From Leptolyngbya sp. CCY15150 (GTDB lineage: Bacteria > Cyanobacteriota > Cyanobacteriia > RECH01), in assembly GCF_016888135.1 (NCBI RefSeq), contig NZ_JACSWB010000157.1, positions 1 through 64,000 on the forward strand: DNA of 64,000 bases. Reading direction: 5' to 3'. Under the pieces are notes generated by a model that was not told the DNA's origin, did not search any database, and saw nothing but the letters and a program-made list of their open reading frames with translations. The position numbers were made by a program, and so were the translations under genes. Shown in pieces: positions 26,452 to 35,675 of this stretch (the first letter of the stretch is position 1; the number at the start of each line of letters is the position of its first letter).

Positions 26452-27540
26452 CTAGGCGGGGATGGCTGGTTCTAATCCGAGGGTTTGAATCAAGCGATCG
26501 ACGTCGAAGTGCTTGTCCATCAGGTCGAAGACACATTTCACCTTGATGGTTTCATGGAGGCGCACTTGCCCAAATGCATGATCGATGATTTCCACCGTGG
26601 TGAGGGTATCAAGGTCTACCGATAGGATCGGAATCTCTAGATCTTCTGCGCGGCTGAGGATGCTGGGGGCGGGTGGGAGATGACCGGTCAAGATCAGGCA
26701 TTGGGTGGAGGTTTCTAGGGCGGCAAGCTGGAGATCGGTGCGATCGCCCCCGGTGACAACGGCCATATTCCGCGCTTTACGGAAGTACTTGAGGGCGGAG
26801 TTGACGTTCATCGCTCCGATGGTCAGACTTTCTACCATGAGGTCAAGGCGATCGCGGCAGCACAGCACCTCCGCATTCAGGCGATGGGTAAGTTCTCCCA
26901 CGCTGACGCTGCGCAGGAGTTCGCTGTGGGGCAAGATGCCAAACACAGCAATGCCATTGGCTTCTAGAAAAGGCTTAACTTGGCTGTCTACCATCTCGAT
27001 TTGATCCGCAGGCACATCGTTGAGAATCACGCCTGCTAGGGCCTCGCCTAGATGCTGCTGGGCCGCGAGGATGGCATCGATGGCCAGCACCGAATGAAAG
27101 CGCGCGGTCAAAACAACGGCGGCACCGAGAACTTGGGCCGTTTGGGCTAGGGATACATCAAACAAGTGTCCTTCATGCAGGCTGCCGGCTCCCTCCAAGA
27201 GCACTAGATCGCCCACGGCAGCTTGCGTGTAGTGTTTGAGGTCCTGCTGATAATCCTTGGCATCATGGCCATGCAAGCGCTGGGTAATGCTGGCATCATC
27301 CAACCGCAATAGGGTGGGCAGGAGGCGATCGCTGGGTAGCTGGAGAGCCTCGCCAATAAACCGCACATCTTCGTCGATTTGATCCATGCTAGATTCGCTG
27401 GGGCAGGTGCCAAGAGGCTTGCCGTAGCTGATGTCTAGCCCCTTATGACGAAGCTGATGGGCAATGCCTAGGGTGGCGGCAGATTTTCCGCTATAGGCTT
27501 CGGTAGACCCAATGAGTAAATACTTTGCGGACTTCGGCAC
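26452..27540 (-). CDS. phosphotransacetylase-family (BioD-like/DRTGG) protein
   Basis: A 362-residue protein from a GTG start at 27540, chosen because GAGGAG lies 7 nt upstream and the family starts 'xPKSAKYLLIGSTEAYSGKSA'. The N-terminal P-loop ('GSTEAYSGKSA') and 'LLEGAGSLHEG' resemble dethiobiotin-synthetase-like P-loop NTPases; a DRTGG-type domain (about 210-330) follows. The same two domains form the N-terminus of long phosphate acetyltransferases, here without the catalytic PTA domain. Annotations often say 'phosphotransacetylase family', but activity is unproven; a nucleotide-sensing regulatory role is more likely. Confidence 0.82.
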   Translation of the reverse strand: MPKSAKYLLIGSTEAYSGKSAATLGIAHQLRHKGLDISYGKPLGTCPSESSMDQIDEDVRFIGEALQLPSDRLLPTLLRLDDASITQRLHGHDAKDYQQDLKHYTQAAVGDLVLLEGAGSLHEGHLFDVSLAQTAQVLGAAVVLTARFHSVLAIDAILAAQQHLGEALAGVILNDVPADQIEMVDSQVKPFLEANGIAVFGILPHSELLRSVSVGELTHRLNAEVLCCRDRLDLMVESLTIGAMNVNSALKYFRKARNMAVVTGGDRTDLQLAALETSTQCLILTGHLPPAPSILSRAEDLEIPILSVDLDTLTTVEIIDHAFGQVRLHETIKVKCVFDLMDKHFDVDRLIQTLGLEPAIPA

Positions 27541-27661
27541 GTCCAACTCCTCACATAATGCGTGGCAATACAGCAGTTTTGAACTCCTATTGTAAGGGGA
27601 GAGGCTCTCTTGCTTCATCACTAATTGCGCCGAAGATCGACAAATTCTTACGAAACTAGAC

Positions 27662-27697
27662 AGCGATCGCCTTTCAAAAGGGGAGAGGGCGATCGCT
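27662..27697. repeat. HIP1-based inverted repeat
   Basis: AGCGATCGCC (27662-27671) and GGCGATCGCT (27688-27697) form a perfect 10-bp inverted repeat around 16 nt. The surrounding gap 27541-27919 contains a 61-codon frame without a ribosome binding site that I do not accept as a gene. This is one of several spacer hairpins in this window made from paired HIP1 octamers. Confidence 0.6.
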
Positions 27698-27919
27698 ATC
27701 TAGATCGTCGTTGCTCAAGAATGCCACGCAGTTATCTGAAAATCCTTGACACCCCAGCCAGCAGTTCTGTATTGATCCAAACAGAACCCCGGCTAGTCAA
27801 GAAATCGTGACTTAACTGGGCAGGATAGGGAAGACGTTTACGAGATGCGTGACGTGGGGGCTGCCCAAGGGTGAGATTGGGACGCCTGCGCTGACTCATC
27901 GGGGCAGCGTGGGAGGATG

Positions 27920-29650
27920 TTACGCCACCCAGCCGACGGCTGAGGTGCTGATGACCGTGCGCAGATCGCGGGTTAGTTCCACGGTGTAGTCGTGGGGCGA
28001 ACCACCGGAGCCGGTTTGGGTCATGGCCGATCCATCGGGATTGCGGGGCGAAAACCAGGAATCTGCCCGCACCACCAGGTTATTGTTGCTGTTGATGAAC
28101 ATGTCTTTAATCACCAAGCTGTTGGAGTTGCCATTGCCAAGCCGGGCAGATAGATGGGCCGCGGTGGTCATCTCGCCCGTGGTAGGGTTGATTCTCGCCA
28201 ACACGCCAATTTTTGCGCCGCCGCCCTGCCCATAGCTGCGCAGCCAAGCTTGGGTGGCCGTATTGGCGACACGCCGGAAGTCTTCGCTGGGGGTGCCTTG
28301 GGTGCCGTCTACGCTGAAAACGCCGTAGAGATAGGTGCCATCCCAAAAGAGACCATAGCCGCGCCCATCGGCCCCGGTGCTTTCATAGTTGGTGCGCACC
28401 CAGTTGTTGGCAGAGTTGGCGCTGTCAAAGCTGGCGATGATCGGGTCTTGGTTGATGCTGGTGCGCTGCCAGGTGCCCATGTAGATGGTTTGGGTGCCGA
28501 GGGTGACGGAGGGGCCATTGAGGGCAGCGATCGCCGCTTGGCTGCTGGTGGGCGAAAATTTGGTGACATCGCTGGTTTGAATCGAGACCGCAGGCGGGAT
28601 GCTGCCCGCCACGTCGTCATCCAAGATGGTGAGAGTCGCCACCTTGGTGCCCAATTCTGCGCCTTCGCTGGGGTTGATGAGTTCAATGCGAACCGTTTCA
28701 TTGGGCTCGTCTAGGTTGTCGTCGAGGATTTGCAGGGTAAATCGGCGGTTGGTTTGTCCATCTGCGAACGAGAGGACACCGGAGGCGACATTGTAGTCTT
28801 CCCCGGGTGTGGCGGTGCCTCGACCAATGGTGCGATAGGCAACTTGGGCTGGGCCGGTGCTGCCGCCGGTGCGGGTGACGGTGATGGTGACGGTGCCAGC
28901 GCCTTCATTCACCGTATAGCGAGGCGTGGTGAAGCTAAAGCGCCCAGGAAACCCCGGCAAGGAAGACCTCTGCAGGGCAGCATCTCTGGTTTGCAACTGT
29001 TTCGCGGTCACGCCTGTGAGGATGGCCAGGTAATTGCCGCTGTTTTTGTGGCGCACCAGGGTGCTGCCGGTGTAGTTGCCCCGACCGTTGATCAATTCAA
29101 GGTCTTCAAACTGCAGCCGTCCTTGGAGTTTGAGGCGATCGCTGCCGGGGGAGAAGTCTGTAATTTCATCGGCTTGCCTGAGGGAACCGCTATGGTTCAG
29201 GGACAGCACGAAGGTATCGCGACCCGCACCGCCGGTGAGGATATTTTTGCCCGCACCGCCGGTGAGGATGTCATTGCCCGCACCGCCGAGGAGCCGATCG
29301 TTACCGTTGTCTCCATTGAGGCGATCGCTGCCCCGTCCACCGTTGAGCAGATCATTGCCGGCCCCGCCGTTGAGGATATCGTTGCCGTTGCCGCCCAACA
29401 CCCGATCGTTGCCGCCTTGACCATGGATCAGGGTATCGCGATGGGGGGCAACCAAGCGATCGCTTCCCCCGGTACCGACGATGCGATGCATGGTTTGGCT
29501 GGTGCGCACCCCTAGGACGCGAGGGCTTGATGAGGCGATCGCTGTTTCAGGAACTGGAGGGCGATCGGGTTGTAGCGGATCGAAGCTGCTGGATTCAACG
29601 GAAAACGGAGCGGCGATCGCCCCATGGGACAAATTCTGACTAGATAGCAT
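27920..29650 (-). CDS. RTX / Calx-beta extracellular protein
   Basis: A 576-residue protein without a Sec signal. Residues about 55-150 contain eight or nine glycine-rich RTX nonapeptides ('GGNGNDILNGGAGNDLLNGG'), and 150-215 the 'GRDTFVLS...D.I.DF..GSDRLKL' module that often caps such repeats. Residues 235-355 form a Calx-beta domain ('YTVNEGAGTVTITVTRTGGSTG', 'VATLTILDDD'). The last 210 residues are a separate domain ('TIYMGTWQRTSINQDPI', 'GLFWDGTYLYGVFSVDGTQG') that I do not recognise. RTX proteins usually leave the cell by type I secretion and bind calcium. ATG 29650 has an AGGAG ribosome binding site. No TolC or type I transporter is adjacent. Confidence 0.85.
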   Translation of the reverse strand: MLSSQNLSHGAIAAPFSVESSSFDPLQPDRPPVPETAIASSSPRVLGVRTSQTMHRIVGTGGSDRLVAPHRDTLIHGQGGNDRVLGGNGNDILNGGAGNDLLNGGRGSDRLNGDNGNDRLLGGAGNDILTGGAGKNILTGGAGRDTFVLSLNHSGSLRQADEITDFSPGSDRLKLQGRLQFEDLELINGRGNYTGSTLVRHKNSGNYLAILTGVTAKQLQTRDAALQRSSLPGFPGRFSFTTPRYTVNEGAGTVTITVTRTGGSTGPAQVAYRTIGRGTATPGEDYNVASGVLSFADGQTNRRFTLQILDDNLDEPNETVRIELINPSEGAELGTKVATLTILDDDVAGSIPPAVSIQTSDVTKFSPTSSQAAIAALNGPSVTLGTQTIYMGTWQRTSINQDPIIASFDSANSANNWVRTNYESTGADGRGYGLFWDGTYLYGVFSVDGTQGTPSEDFRRVANTATQAWLRSYGQGGGAKIGVLARINPTTGEMTTAAHLSARLGNGNSNSLVIKDMFINSNNNLVVRADSWFSPRNPDGSAMTQTGSGGSPHDYTVELTRDLRTVISTSAVGWVA

Positions 29651-29801
29651 TCACATGTCTCCTAACAGACGCGGAAAAGGGATGGATCAGTCTGGTAGAA
29701 CCCTGTGAATTGAAGCTGGCAAGCACAACTCGCTATCTAGTTGTAACGAACGATGGAAGACCTATCCCTCAGGGGTTTTCCTGAACTTTGTTTGACAGTG
29801 G

Positions 29802-29846
29802 CTACTCAGTCCTAGGTTTGCCGCGGGAACTTCTAGGAGTGAGTAG
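29802..29846. promoter_or_regulatory. 14-bp inverted repeat in a divergent promoter region
   Basis: CTACTCAGTCCTAG (29802-29815) pairs with CTAGGAGTGAGTAG (29833-29846) with a single mismatch. It lies between the divergent RTX and FHA-PBP genes (gap 29651-30003). It may be an operator or a transcript hairpin; nothing else in the gap suggests a gene. Confidence 0.45.
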
Positions 29847-30003
29847 ACTATCATCAGAACTGATACCCTATCGAGCAGGATCCTTGCCATCGGCTTTCCC
29901 AGGGCGTGGCTTGTCAGCCCTTGTCTCAGATTACCCGCGCGGACTATGCGGAATCGTAGACTCCTGTTCTGATTTCTCTCTATGCCGAGCGCGATATTGA
30001 CGC

Positions 30004-32265
30004 ATGACTTCTCCCCAAAAACCCCCAACGCCATCTAAAACTCTTTTGGGAACGATCACCAATCTGGTGCAGACGGTACATGCGCGTATCGATTTTTCCA
30101 AACTGGCGGTAGATCCTAAGGCGCGGGTGCCAAAACTGCGGGTGCATAACCTGGAGACGGATGAAGTCAATATCTATCCGCTGATTGGCGATCGCTACAT
30201 TTTGGGCCGCAGTTCTAAGGGCTGCGACATTGTGGTGCGCAACCCTGTGGTCAGCCAAACCCATTTAACCCTGTCTCGCGATAGCCGCAGTCCCCATGCC
30301 GCCTTTGTCGCCAAAGATGAGCGATCGACCAACGGTACTTATATCGGCCGCCGCCGGATTGAACGAGCTACGCTTTACCATGGCGATCGCTTCACCCTCG
30401 GGCCGCCAGAGCTGGCCTCGGCGGTGCAGGTAGATTTTCAAAACCCGCCACCTTGGTACATCACCGCCTTGCGCTATGGGATCTATGGCATGACTGGGGT
30501 GTCTGCCTTGGTAGCCCTGTGGATTGGTCTAGAGTGGCAAAAGTTCAATGTGCGCCCTTTTCCCGGATCCGTAGACGGCCCGGTTATTGTCTATTCCCAG
30601 GATGGACGTACGCCGCTCCGCCAACCCCGCAGCCAGGCCCATCGCGAGTTGCGGCGGCTGTCGGACTATTCGCCCCATTTGCCTAATGCGGTGATGGCGT
30701 CAGAGGATTCACGGTTTTATTGGCACTTGGGCGTCGATCCCATTGGTACCATTCGCGCCCTGTGGGTGAACGTTAGCGGTGGTGAACTGCGGGAGGGCGG
30801 CAGCAGTATTACCCAACAGCTTGCCCGCAGTGTCTTTCGCAGCTATGTTGGCACGGATGATTCCCTAGGGCGGAAGATCCGAGAAGCGGTTGTATCGCTG
30901 AAGCTGGAGCTGGTCTACAGCAAAGATGACCTGATGTTGATGTACCTCAACCGGGTCTATCTAGGCAGTGGTTTATCAGGATTTGAGGATGCCTCCCAGT
31001 TTTACTTTGCTAAACCAGCTCAAGAGTTGACGATTTCGGAAGCCGCAACCTTGGTGGGCATCTTGCCAGCGCCCAACAGCTTCAACCCCGTGCAAAGCTA
31101 CGATACGGCGGTTGAGCTGCGCAACCGAGTCATCAACCGCATGGCAGCCCTTGGCATGATTACCTCGGAAGAGGCGCAGCGGGCCCGGCGATCGCGCATT
31201 GAGCTCAATCCGGCTGCGGTGGAAGAGTTGCAAAGCACCCTCGCGCCCTATTTCTATGGGCAGGTTTTTTTTGAGCTGGAGGACTTGCTAGGGGCCGAGC
31301 TAGCCCGAGAGGGCAACTTTGTCATCGAAAGTACGGTGGATTTGGCAACCCAAACCCAGGCTGAATCATCCCTACAGAGCGCGGTTGCTTCCGATGGCGT
31401 TACCTATGGTTATACCCAAGGGGCGATCGTCACCCTGGATTCGGCAACGGGAGAGATCTTGGCCCTCGTCGGCGGCACAGACTACCAAGCCAGCCAGTTC
31501 AACCGCGCTACCCAGGCCCTGCGTCAACCCGGATCGACCTTTAAGGTGTTTGCCTATGCGGCAGCTTTGGAATTGGGCATCTCGCCGGGCACCTCCTACT
31601 CCTGTGCGCCGCTGACCTGGCAGGGGCAATCCTTTGATGGCTGTCGGTCGGGGGGCGGCAGCATGGATATGTATACCGGCATGGCCCTGTCGGAAAATGT
31701 GGTGGCGCTGCGGATTGCCCAGGAAGCGGGGCTAGACCGAGTGGTGCGCAATGCCCAGCGGCTGGGGATTGAATCTGAGCTCAATCCAGTGCCTGGGCTG
31801 ATCCTTGGCCAGAGCGAAGTGACCTTGGTGGAGCTGACCGGTGCTTTTGGCGTTTTTGCCAATGAAGGTGTACGCAATCCGCCCCACACGATTCGCCGCA
31901 TTTTAGACAGCAGCGATTGTGAAGACAATGCTGATTTACAGACCTGTCGCGTGATTTTTGATTATCGTCAAGATGCCCAGGCTAATATACAGGTTCTTGA
32001 TCCAGCGATCGCCACTACCATGACTGGAATGCTGCAAAGTGTGGTGCAAAGCGGCACTGGACGAGCAGCCTACCTAGGGGCAGGAGAAGCGGGTAAAACC
32101 GGTACCACCAATGACAACGTGGACCTATGGTTTGTGGGCTATGTGCCCCGCCAAAACCTCGTCAGCGGCGTATGGTTGGGCAATGATGACAATGCCGCAA
32201 CCTTCGGCAGCAGTTCCCAGGCAGCCCAAGTGTGGGGTGATTATATGGAACGGGTTCTGCGCTAG
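30004..32265 (+). CDS. class A penicillin-binding protein with N-terminal FHA domain
   Basis: A 753-residue bifunctional peptidoglycan synthase. An FHA domain (about 50-140: 'DRYILGRSSKGCDIVVRNPVVSQTHLTLSRD', 'STNGTYIG') is followed by a membrane segment (about 155-178). A GT51 transglycosylase (about 225-400) has 'ASEDSRFYWHLGVD' with the catalytic Glu and 'GGSSITQQLARSVF', and the transpeptidase has SxxK ('GSTFKVFAY'), SxN ('LSENVVA') and KTG ('GKTGTTND'). All catalytic motifs are intact. FHA domains bind phosphothreonine, so the enzyme is probably controlled by Ser/Thr phosphorylation; a kinase gene lies 1.2 kb downstream on the same strand. Cyanobacteria commonly carry this fusion. Confidence 0.95.
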   Translation: MTSPQKPPTPSKTLLGTITNLVQTVHARIDFSKLAVDPKARVPKLRVHNLETDEVNIYPLIGDRYILGRSSKGCDIVVRNPVVSQTHLTLSRDSRSPHAAFVAKDERSTNGTYIGRRRIERATLYHGDRFTLGPPELASAVQVDFQNPPPWYITALRYGIYGMTGVSALVALWIGLEWQKFNVRPFPGSVDGPVIVYSQDGRTPLRQPRSQAHRELRRLSDYSPHLPNAVMASEDSRFYWHLGVDPIGTIRALWVNVSGGELREGGSSITQQLARSVFRSYVGTDDSLGRKIREAVVSLKLELVYSKDDLMLMYLNRVYLGSGLSGFEDASQFYFAKPAQELTISEAATLVGILPAPNSFNPVQSYDTAVELRNRVINRMAALGMITSEEAQRARRSRIELNPAAVEELQSTLAPYFYGQVFFELEDLLGAELAREGNFVIESTVDLATQTQAESSLQSAVASDGVTYGYTQGAIVTLDSATGEILALVGGTDYQASQFNRATQALRQPGSTFKVFAYAAALELGISPGTSYSCAPLTWQGQSFDGCRSGGGSMDMYTGMALSENVVALRIAQEAGLDRVVRNAQRLGIESELNPVPGLILGQSEVTLVELTGAFGVFANEGVRNPPHTIRRILDSSDCEDNADLQTCRVIFDYRQDAQANIQVLDPAIATTMTGMLQSVVQSGTGRAAYLGAGEAGKTGTTNDNVDLWFVGYVPRQNLVSGVWLGNDDNAATFGSSSQAAQVWGDYMERVLR

Positions 32266-32365
32266 ACCTAAGGATCTTTGTCCTGATGTGAGGTCTAAAA
32301 GGTGGAACACTGCTGAGCTTTAGGGCATGATATCTGTGATCTTGATGCTAGTGAAATTCTGAAGT

Positions 32366-32971
32366 ATGTCGTCTTGCGATCGCCACCATTCATCTCGTGC
32401 ATCTCGTCGGGGAGTTGGGTCGTTGGTTTGGCTACTCCTGTTCGTCCTTTTGGGCGCTTGGGGGTATCAACGGCTCACGGCATCGTTCCATTCACCGGAG
32501 GCGGTTCTAGTCTTGGGTGGCTCCTTAGATCGTGAGCAATTTGCGGCAGATTTTGCCCATACCTACCCGGATCTACCCATTTGGGTTTCGTCGGGCAGCA
32601 ATCCGGAATATGCCCAGTGGGTATTTGAGGAAGCCAATATTGACCTAGAGCGCGTGCATCTAGACTACCGAGCCGTGGATACGGTCAGCAACTTTACCAC
32701 CTTGGTGGATGATTTCAAGTCCCAGGGCATTGATCGCATTTACCTGATCACCTCGGACTATCACATGCGACGAGCGCGCATTATTGGCGAGATTGTGTTG
32801 GGTAGTCGGGGTATTTCCTTTGAAGCGATCGCTGTTCCGTCGGATCAATCGCCAGAATCGATCGACAAGGTCTTGCGCGATGCGGCCCGCTCCATTTTGT
32901 GGGTGACGACGGGCTACAGTGGTTCTTCCCTGCGCCAGGTGCAACAAGCTGCCTACCGCCGCTTCAAGTAG
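32366..32971 (+). CDS. YdcF/DUF218 family protein
   Basis: A 201-residue protein. One N-terminal membrane anchor (about 22-38, 'LVWLLLFVLLGAWGYQRL') is followed by a DUF218 domain: 'AVLVLGGSLDREQFAADF', 'IWVSSGSN', 'DTVSNFTTLVDD', 'YLITSDYHMRRARIIGEI'. DUF218 members include ElyC/SanA, linked to envelope integrity and the undecaprenyl cycle. Position right after the FHA-PBP (100-bp gap, same strand) fits an envelope role. The exact reaction is unknown. Confidence 0.85.
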   Translation: MSSCDRHHSSRASRRGVGSLVWLLLFVLLGAWGYQRLTASFHSPEAVLVLGGSLDREQFAADFAHTYPDLPIWVSSGSNPEYAQWVFEEANIDLERVHLDYRAVDTVSNFTTLVDDFKSQGIDRIYLITSDYHMRRARIIGEIVLGSRGISFEAIAVPSDQSPESIDKVLRDAARSILWVTTGYSGSSLRQVQQAAYRRFK

Positions 32972-33484
32972 CCGACGGTAAAGATTGGTTCATGTTCAAG
33001 GCATAGGGAAATTACGGAGGTCACTCTGTCCCAGGGCAGCATTCAGCTCGCTGTTGCCCCGCTTTCTCCGTGGTTATCATGAGAACTACGGATGCGATTT
33101 CTGGTATCACCCTGGAAAATGAAGATAGTTTGAACTGAGTGGGCGATCGCTCCCGTCCGGCGGATGAACGTCTTCATGGATCCCCATTCAACTTAGAGCA
33201 AACGATAGATTTCAACCCTACCCCTGTGATGAACGATACGAACGGCTCCATGAGAACCGCTTAGTCTAATGACTAGTCATCCAAGGGTGCTACGGTGTTG
33301 GTTTTAACGTCTCTAAGGTTCATCATCTGTTCATGAACATGTCCATAGGGTAGGCGATCGCCCTCCCTGAGCCAGCAAGTTTCAACGATCTTGTTCACTG
33401 ACGTAGCTCCCTACCGTTAGGATAGGGGTGAGCATCTAGCACTAGTTTGTTCTGATTCTTATGCGTGCATAGGCCTCCACATTG
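32972..33484. other. 513-bp spacer before the kinase gene
   Basis: No open frame looks coding. There is a perfect 12-bp palindrome, TGTTCATGAACA, at 33328-33339. The region probably contains the kinase promoter, but I cannot place it reliably. Confidence 0.4.
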
Positions 33485-34573
33485 ATGGATTCTACGATTC
33501 CCACCTTGTCCACACGACGCGCTTCTCCGCAGCATCAAACACGGCTGGGGCAGTTTTGTGGCTCAAAACATTTATTTCGCGATCGCTATAAGGTTTTGAA
33601 GACATTGGGTCGTGGCGGGTTTGGCGTGACGTTTTTGGCCAAAGATATGGCCCTGCCCGGCTATCCTCCCTGTGTGATCAAGCAGCTTTGCCCTAAGGTG
33701 AACAATCCTGTGGCCCTGAGTAAAGCCAGTGAGCGCTTTGAACGGGAAGCCACTACCCTCAGCCAGTTGGGCAGCCATTCCCAAATACCGCGCCTTTTAG
33801 ACTATTTCCAGATCAATGGAGAGTTTTACCTCGTCCAAGAGTATGTGCGTGGGTCAACCTTGGTGAAAGAGGTGCGGAAAAACGGCCCCCTTTCAGAAGA
33901 AAAGGTGCGCAAGTTTTTGGTGGAAATCCTGCCAGTGCTCAGCTATATCCACAGCCGCCAGGTCATCCACCGCGACATCAAGCCGCCGAATATCATTCGC
34001 TGTGACGATGACGGGCGTTTGGTGTTGATTGACTTTGGGGCCGTCAAAGAAGGAATCGCCGAAATCACGGATGAGGATACCCAAAAAGCGCCCAGCACCA
34101 GCTTTGTGGGCACCGTAGGCTTTGCGCCCCCCGAACAGTTGGCCCTGCGTCCTAGCTACGCCAGCGATATCTACGCCATCGGCGTCACCTGTCTCTTTTT
34201 GCTCACCGGGCATCCGCCCCTGGCCTTTGACTACGATACCCACACCGGCGATATCAACTGGCGGGAGATGGTGGATCTCAGTGAACATTTCGGCAAAATT
34301 CTCGACAAGATGCTGAAAATCTCACCCCGCGATCGCTATCAGTCTGCCGATGATGTGCTGCGGGCGCTGGATCTAGAATCCCACTTCGATCAACTGTCCC
34401 ACTGTATGACCATGAGTTCCCGCTTGCCGAAGCCGACGGAACCAGAGCCAGAACCCACGGGCTACCAATCGCCCATTGCCCGCAAAGCCGCCGCTATTCG
34501 CAACTGGCGGGCTCGACGGCTGCAGGAAGGTCATTCTTCCTCCTTCCAGCAAAATGATCATCCCGTTGCTTAG
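33485..34573 (+). CDS. cytoplasmic Ser/Thr protein kinase
   Basis: A 362-residue Hanks-type kinase without transmembrane or sensor domain. The glycine loop is 'TLGRGGFGVTFLAKD', the ATP-anchoring lysine sits in 'PPCVIKQLCP', the catalytic loop is 'VIHRDIKPPNII' and the magnesium loop 'LIDFGAVKE' (DFG). The activation region 'SFVGTVGFAPPEQ' is intact, so the kinase should be active. I use ATG 33485 rather than the TTG one codon earlier. Its proximity to the FHA-PBP suggests that a cell-wall synthase may be a substrate or partner (inference). Confidence 0.93.
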   Translation: MDSTIPTLSTRRASPQHQTRLGQFCGSKHLFRDRYKVLKTLGRGGFGVTFLAKDMALPGYPPCVIKQLCPKVNNPVALSKASERFEREATTLSQLGSHSQIPRLLDYFQINGEFYLVQEYVRGSTLVKEVRKNGPLSEEKVRKFLVEILPVLSYIHSRQVIHRDIKPPNIIRCDDDGRLVLIDFGAVKEGIAEITDEDTQKAPSTSFVGTVGFAPPEQLALRPSYASDIYAIGVTCLFLLTGHPPLAFDYDTHTGDINWREMVDLSEHFGKILDKMLKISPRDRYQSADDVLRALDLESHFDQLSHCMTMSSRLPKPTEPEPEPTGYQSPIARKAAAIRNWRARRLQEGHSSSFQQNDHPVA

Positions 34574-35487
34574 TCTGTCGCTGAGGTGCCGACCTGAACT
34601 GCCCACTGCAGCAGTTCGTGATTGACGCGATCGGGCTGTTCTTCATAGGCACAGTGCCCTGCTTGGGGAAGTTCGATCAGGTTGAGGGAGGGATGCTGCT
34701 GCACCAGTTGCCGCCCGCGTTTGAGGGGAATTACCCGATCCTGCTGCCCCCACAGGAGCAAGGTCGGACAGCGAAGCTGGCTGATCAACGAATGGCTATC
34801 GGGGGCATAGTCGTAATGGGTAGAAGCGCTGGAAAGCCGGCAAAGGGTTTGCCCTGCGCCGCGATCGCGGGTGGGGGCAACGTAACTTTCAATTAAGTCT
34901 TGGGTAATACAGGCTTTTTGGGCATAGGCTAGCCCCAGACCAGCACGGATGAACCCAGGGCGACGGGCTAGCTCAAATAGCGGCAGCACCACCAAGGGAT
35001 TGGCAAACAGGCGTTCGAGGGTACCGGCAATGGGCTGCACCCAAGGCGGAATAAGCTCTTGGCGGGAGGCGGGCAGGGTCATCAACGTCAGCCCTTGCAC
35101 CATCTCGGGATGTTGGGCAGCGGCGCTCAGGGCCACCAAGGCTCCTAGGGAATGCCCCACCAGTAGAACCGGACGCCCCAGGAGCGATCGCCACAGGTCA
35201 TAGACTTGATCAACCCAGAGCTGCACCTTATAGGGAGCGGCCGCCTTGCGCGATGCCCCAAAACCCAGCATATCTACGGCATAGACGGGGTGATGCTCCG
35301 CTAGAGGCATGATATTGCAGTGCCATTGGGTGAGGGAGGAGCCGAAGCCGTGGATCAGCAGAATGGGGAGAGCGTTGGCTTGAGCCGAGGGGGCATAGGT
35401 GTAGCGCACTTGCCAACCGCGCCAGATCCAATCGCGCTGGCGACCGAGGCGAGGCATCCAAGAGGCGGGGGGAGAGGGCATGGGCAT
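34570..35487 (-). CDS. alpha/beta hydrolase
   Basis: A 305-residue alpha/beta hydrolase with a complete triad: 'LLIHGFGSSLTQW' (oxyanion loop), 'VLLVGHSLGALVALS' (nucleophile Ser), 'LLWGQQDRVIP' (acid) and 'LPQAGHCAYEEQPDRVN' (His). It resembles the cyanobacterial/plastid hydrolases near pheophytinase and epoxide-hydrolase-like enzymes; the substrate is unknown. It is convergent with the kinase gene, and the two coding regions overlap by 4 bp. Confidence 0.9.
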   Translation of the reverse strand: MPMPSPPASWMPRLGRQRDWIWRGWQVRYTYAPSAQANALPILLIHGFGSSLTQWHCNIMPLAEHHPVYAVDMLGFGASRKAAAPYKVQLWVDQVYDLWRSLLGRPVLLVGHSLGALVALSAAAQHPEMVQGLTLMTLPASRQELIPPWVQPIAGTLERLFANPLVVLPLFELARRPGFIRAGLGLAYAQKACITQDLIESYVAPTRDRGAGQTLCRLSSASTHYDYAPDSHSLISQLRCPTLLLWGQQDRVIPLKRGRQLVQQHPSLNLIELPQAGHCAYEEQPDRVNHELLQWAVQVGTSATD

Positions 35488-35675
35488 AATGTAAAGATGT
35501 CTAACATCAGGGCAGGGTGGCGGAGCGGAAAGCTTAGGATGGGCGTCGATTTCAGCAGTCTAATTCATCGTACATGGGGCATGGAGCAACATCATTATTT
35601 GAGTCTAGGGTCGATTCTAGTCAAAGGTTTTGAACGAGATCCCATCACCATTCCCTTAGATTGGGTGATTCGGAT

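Noticed and set aside
27625-27810. 61-codon frame in the spacer before the RTX gene
   Set aside because: Runs through a HIP1 hairpin and lacks a ribosome binding site.
35511-35580. tRNA-like start GGGCAGGGTGGCGGAGCGGAAAGC
   Set aside because: It resembles a D-arm but no anticodon stem, T-arm or acceptor pairing follows.
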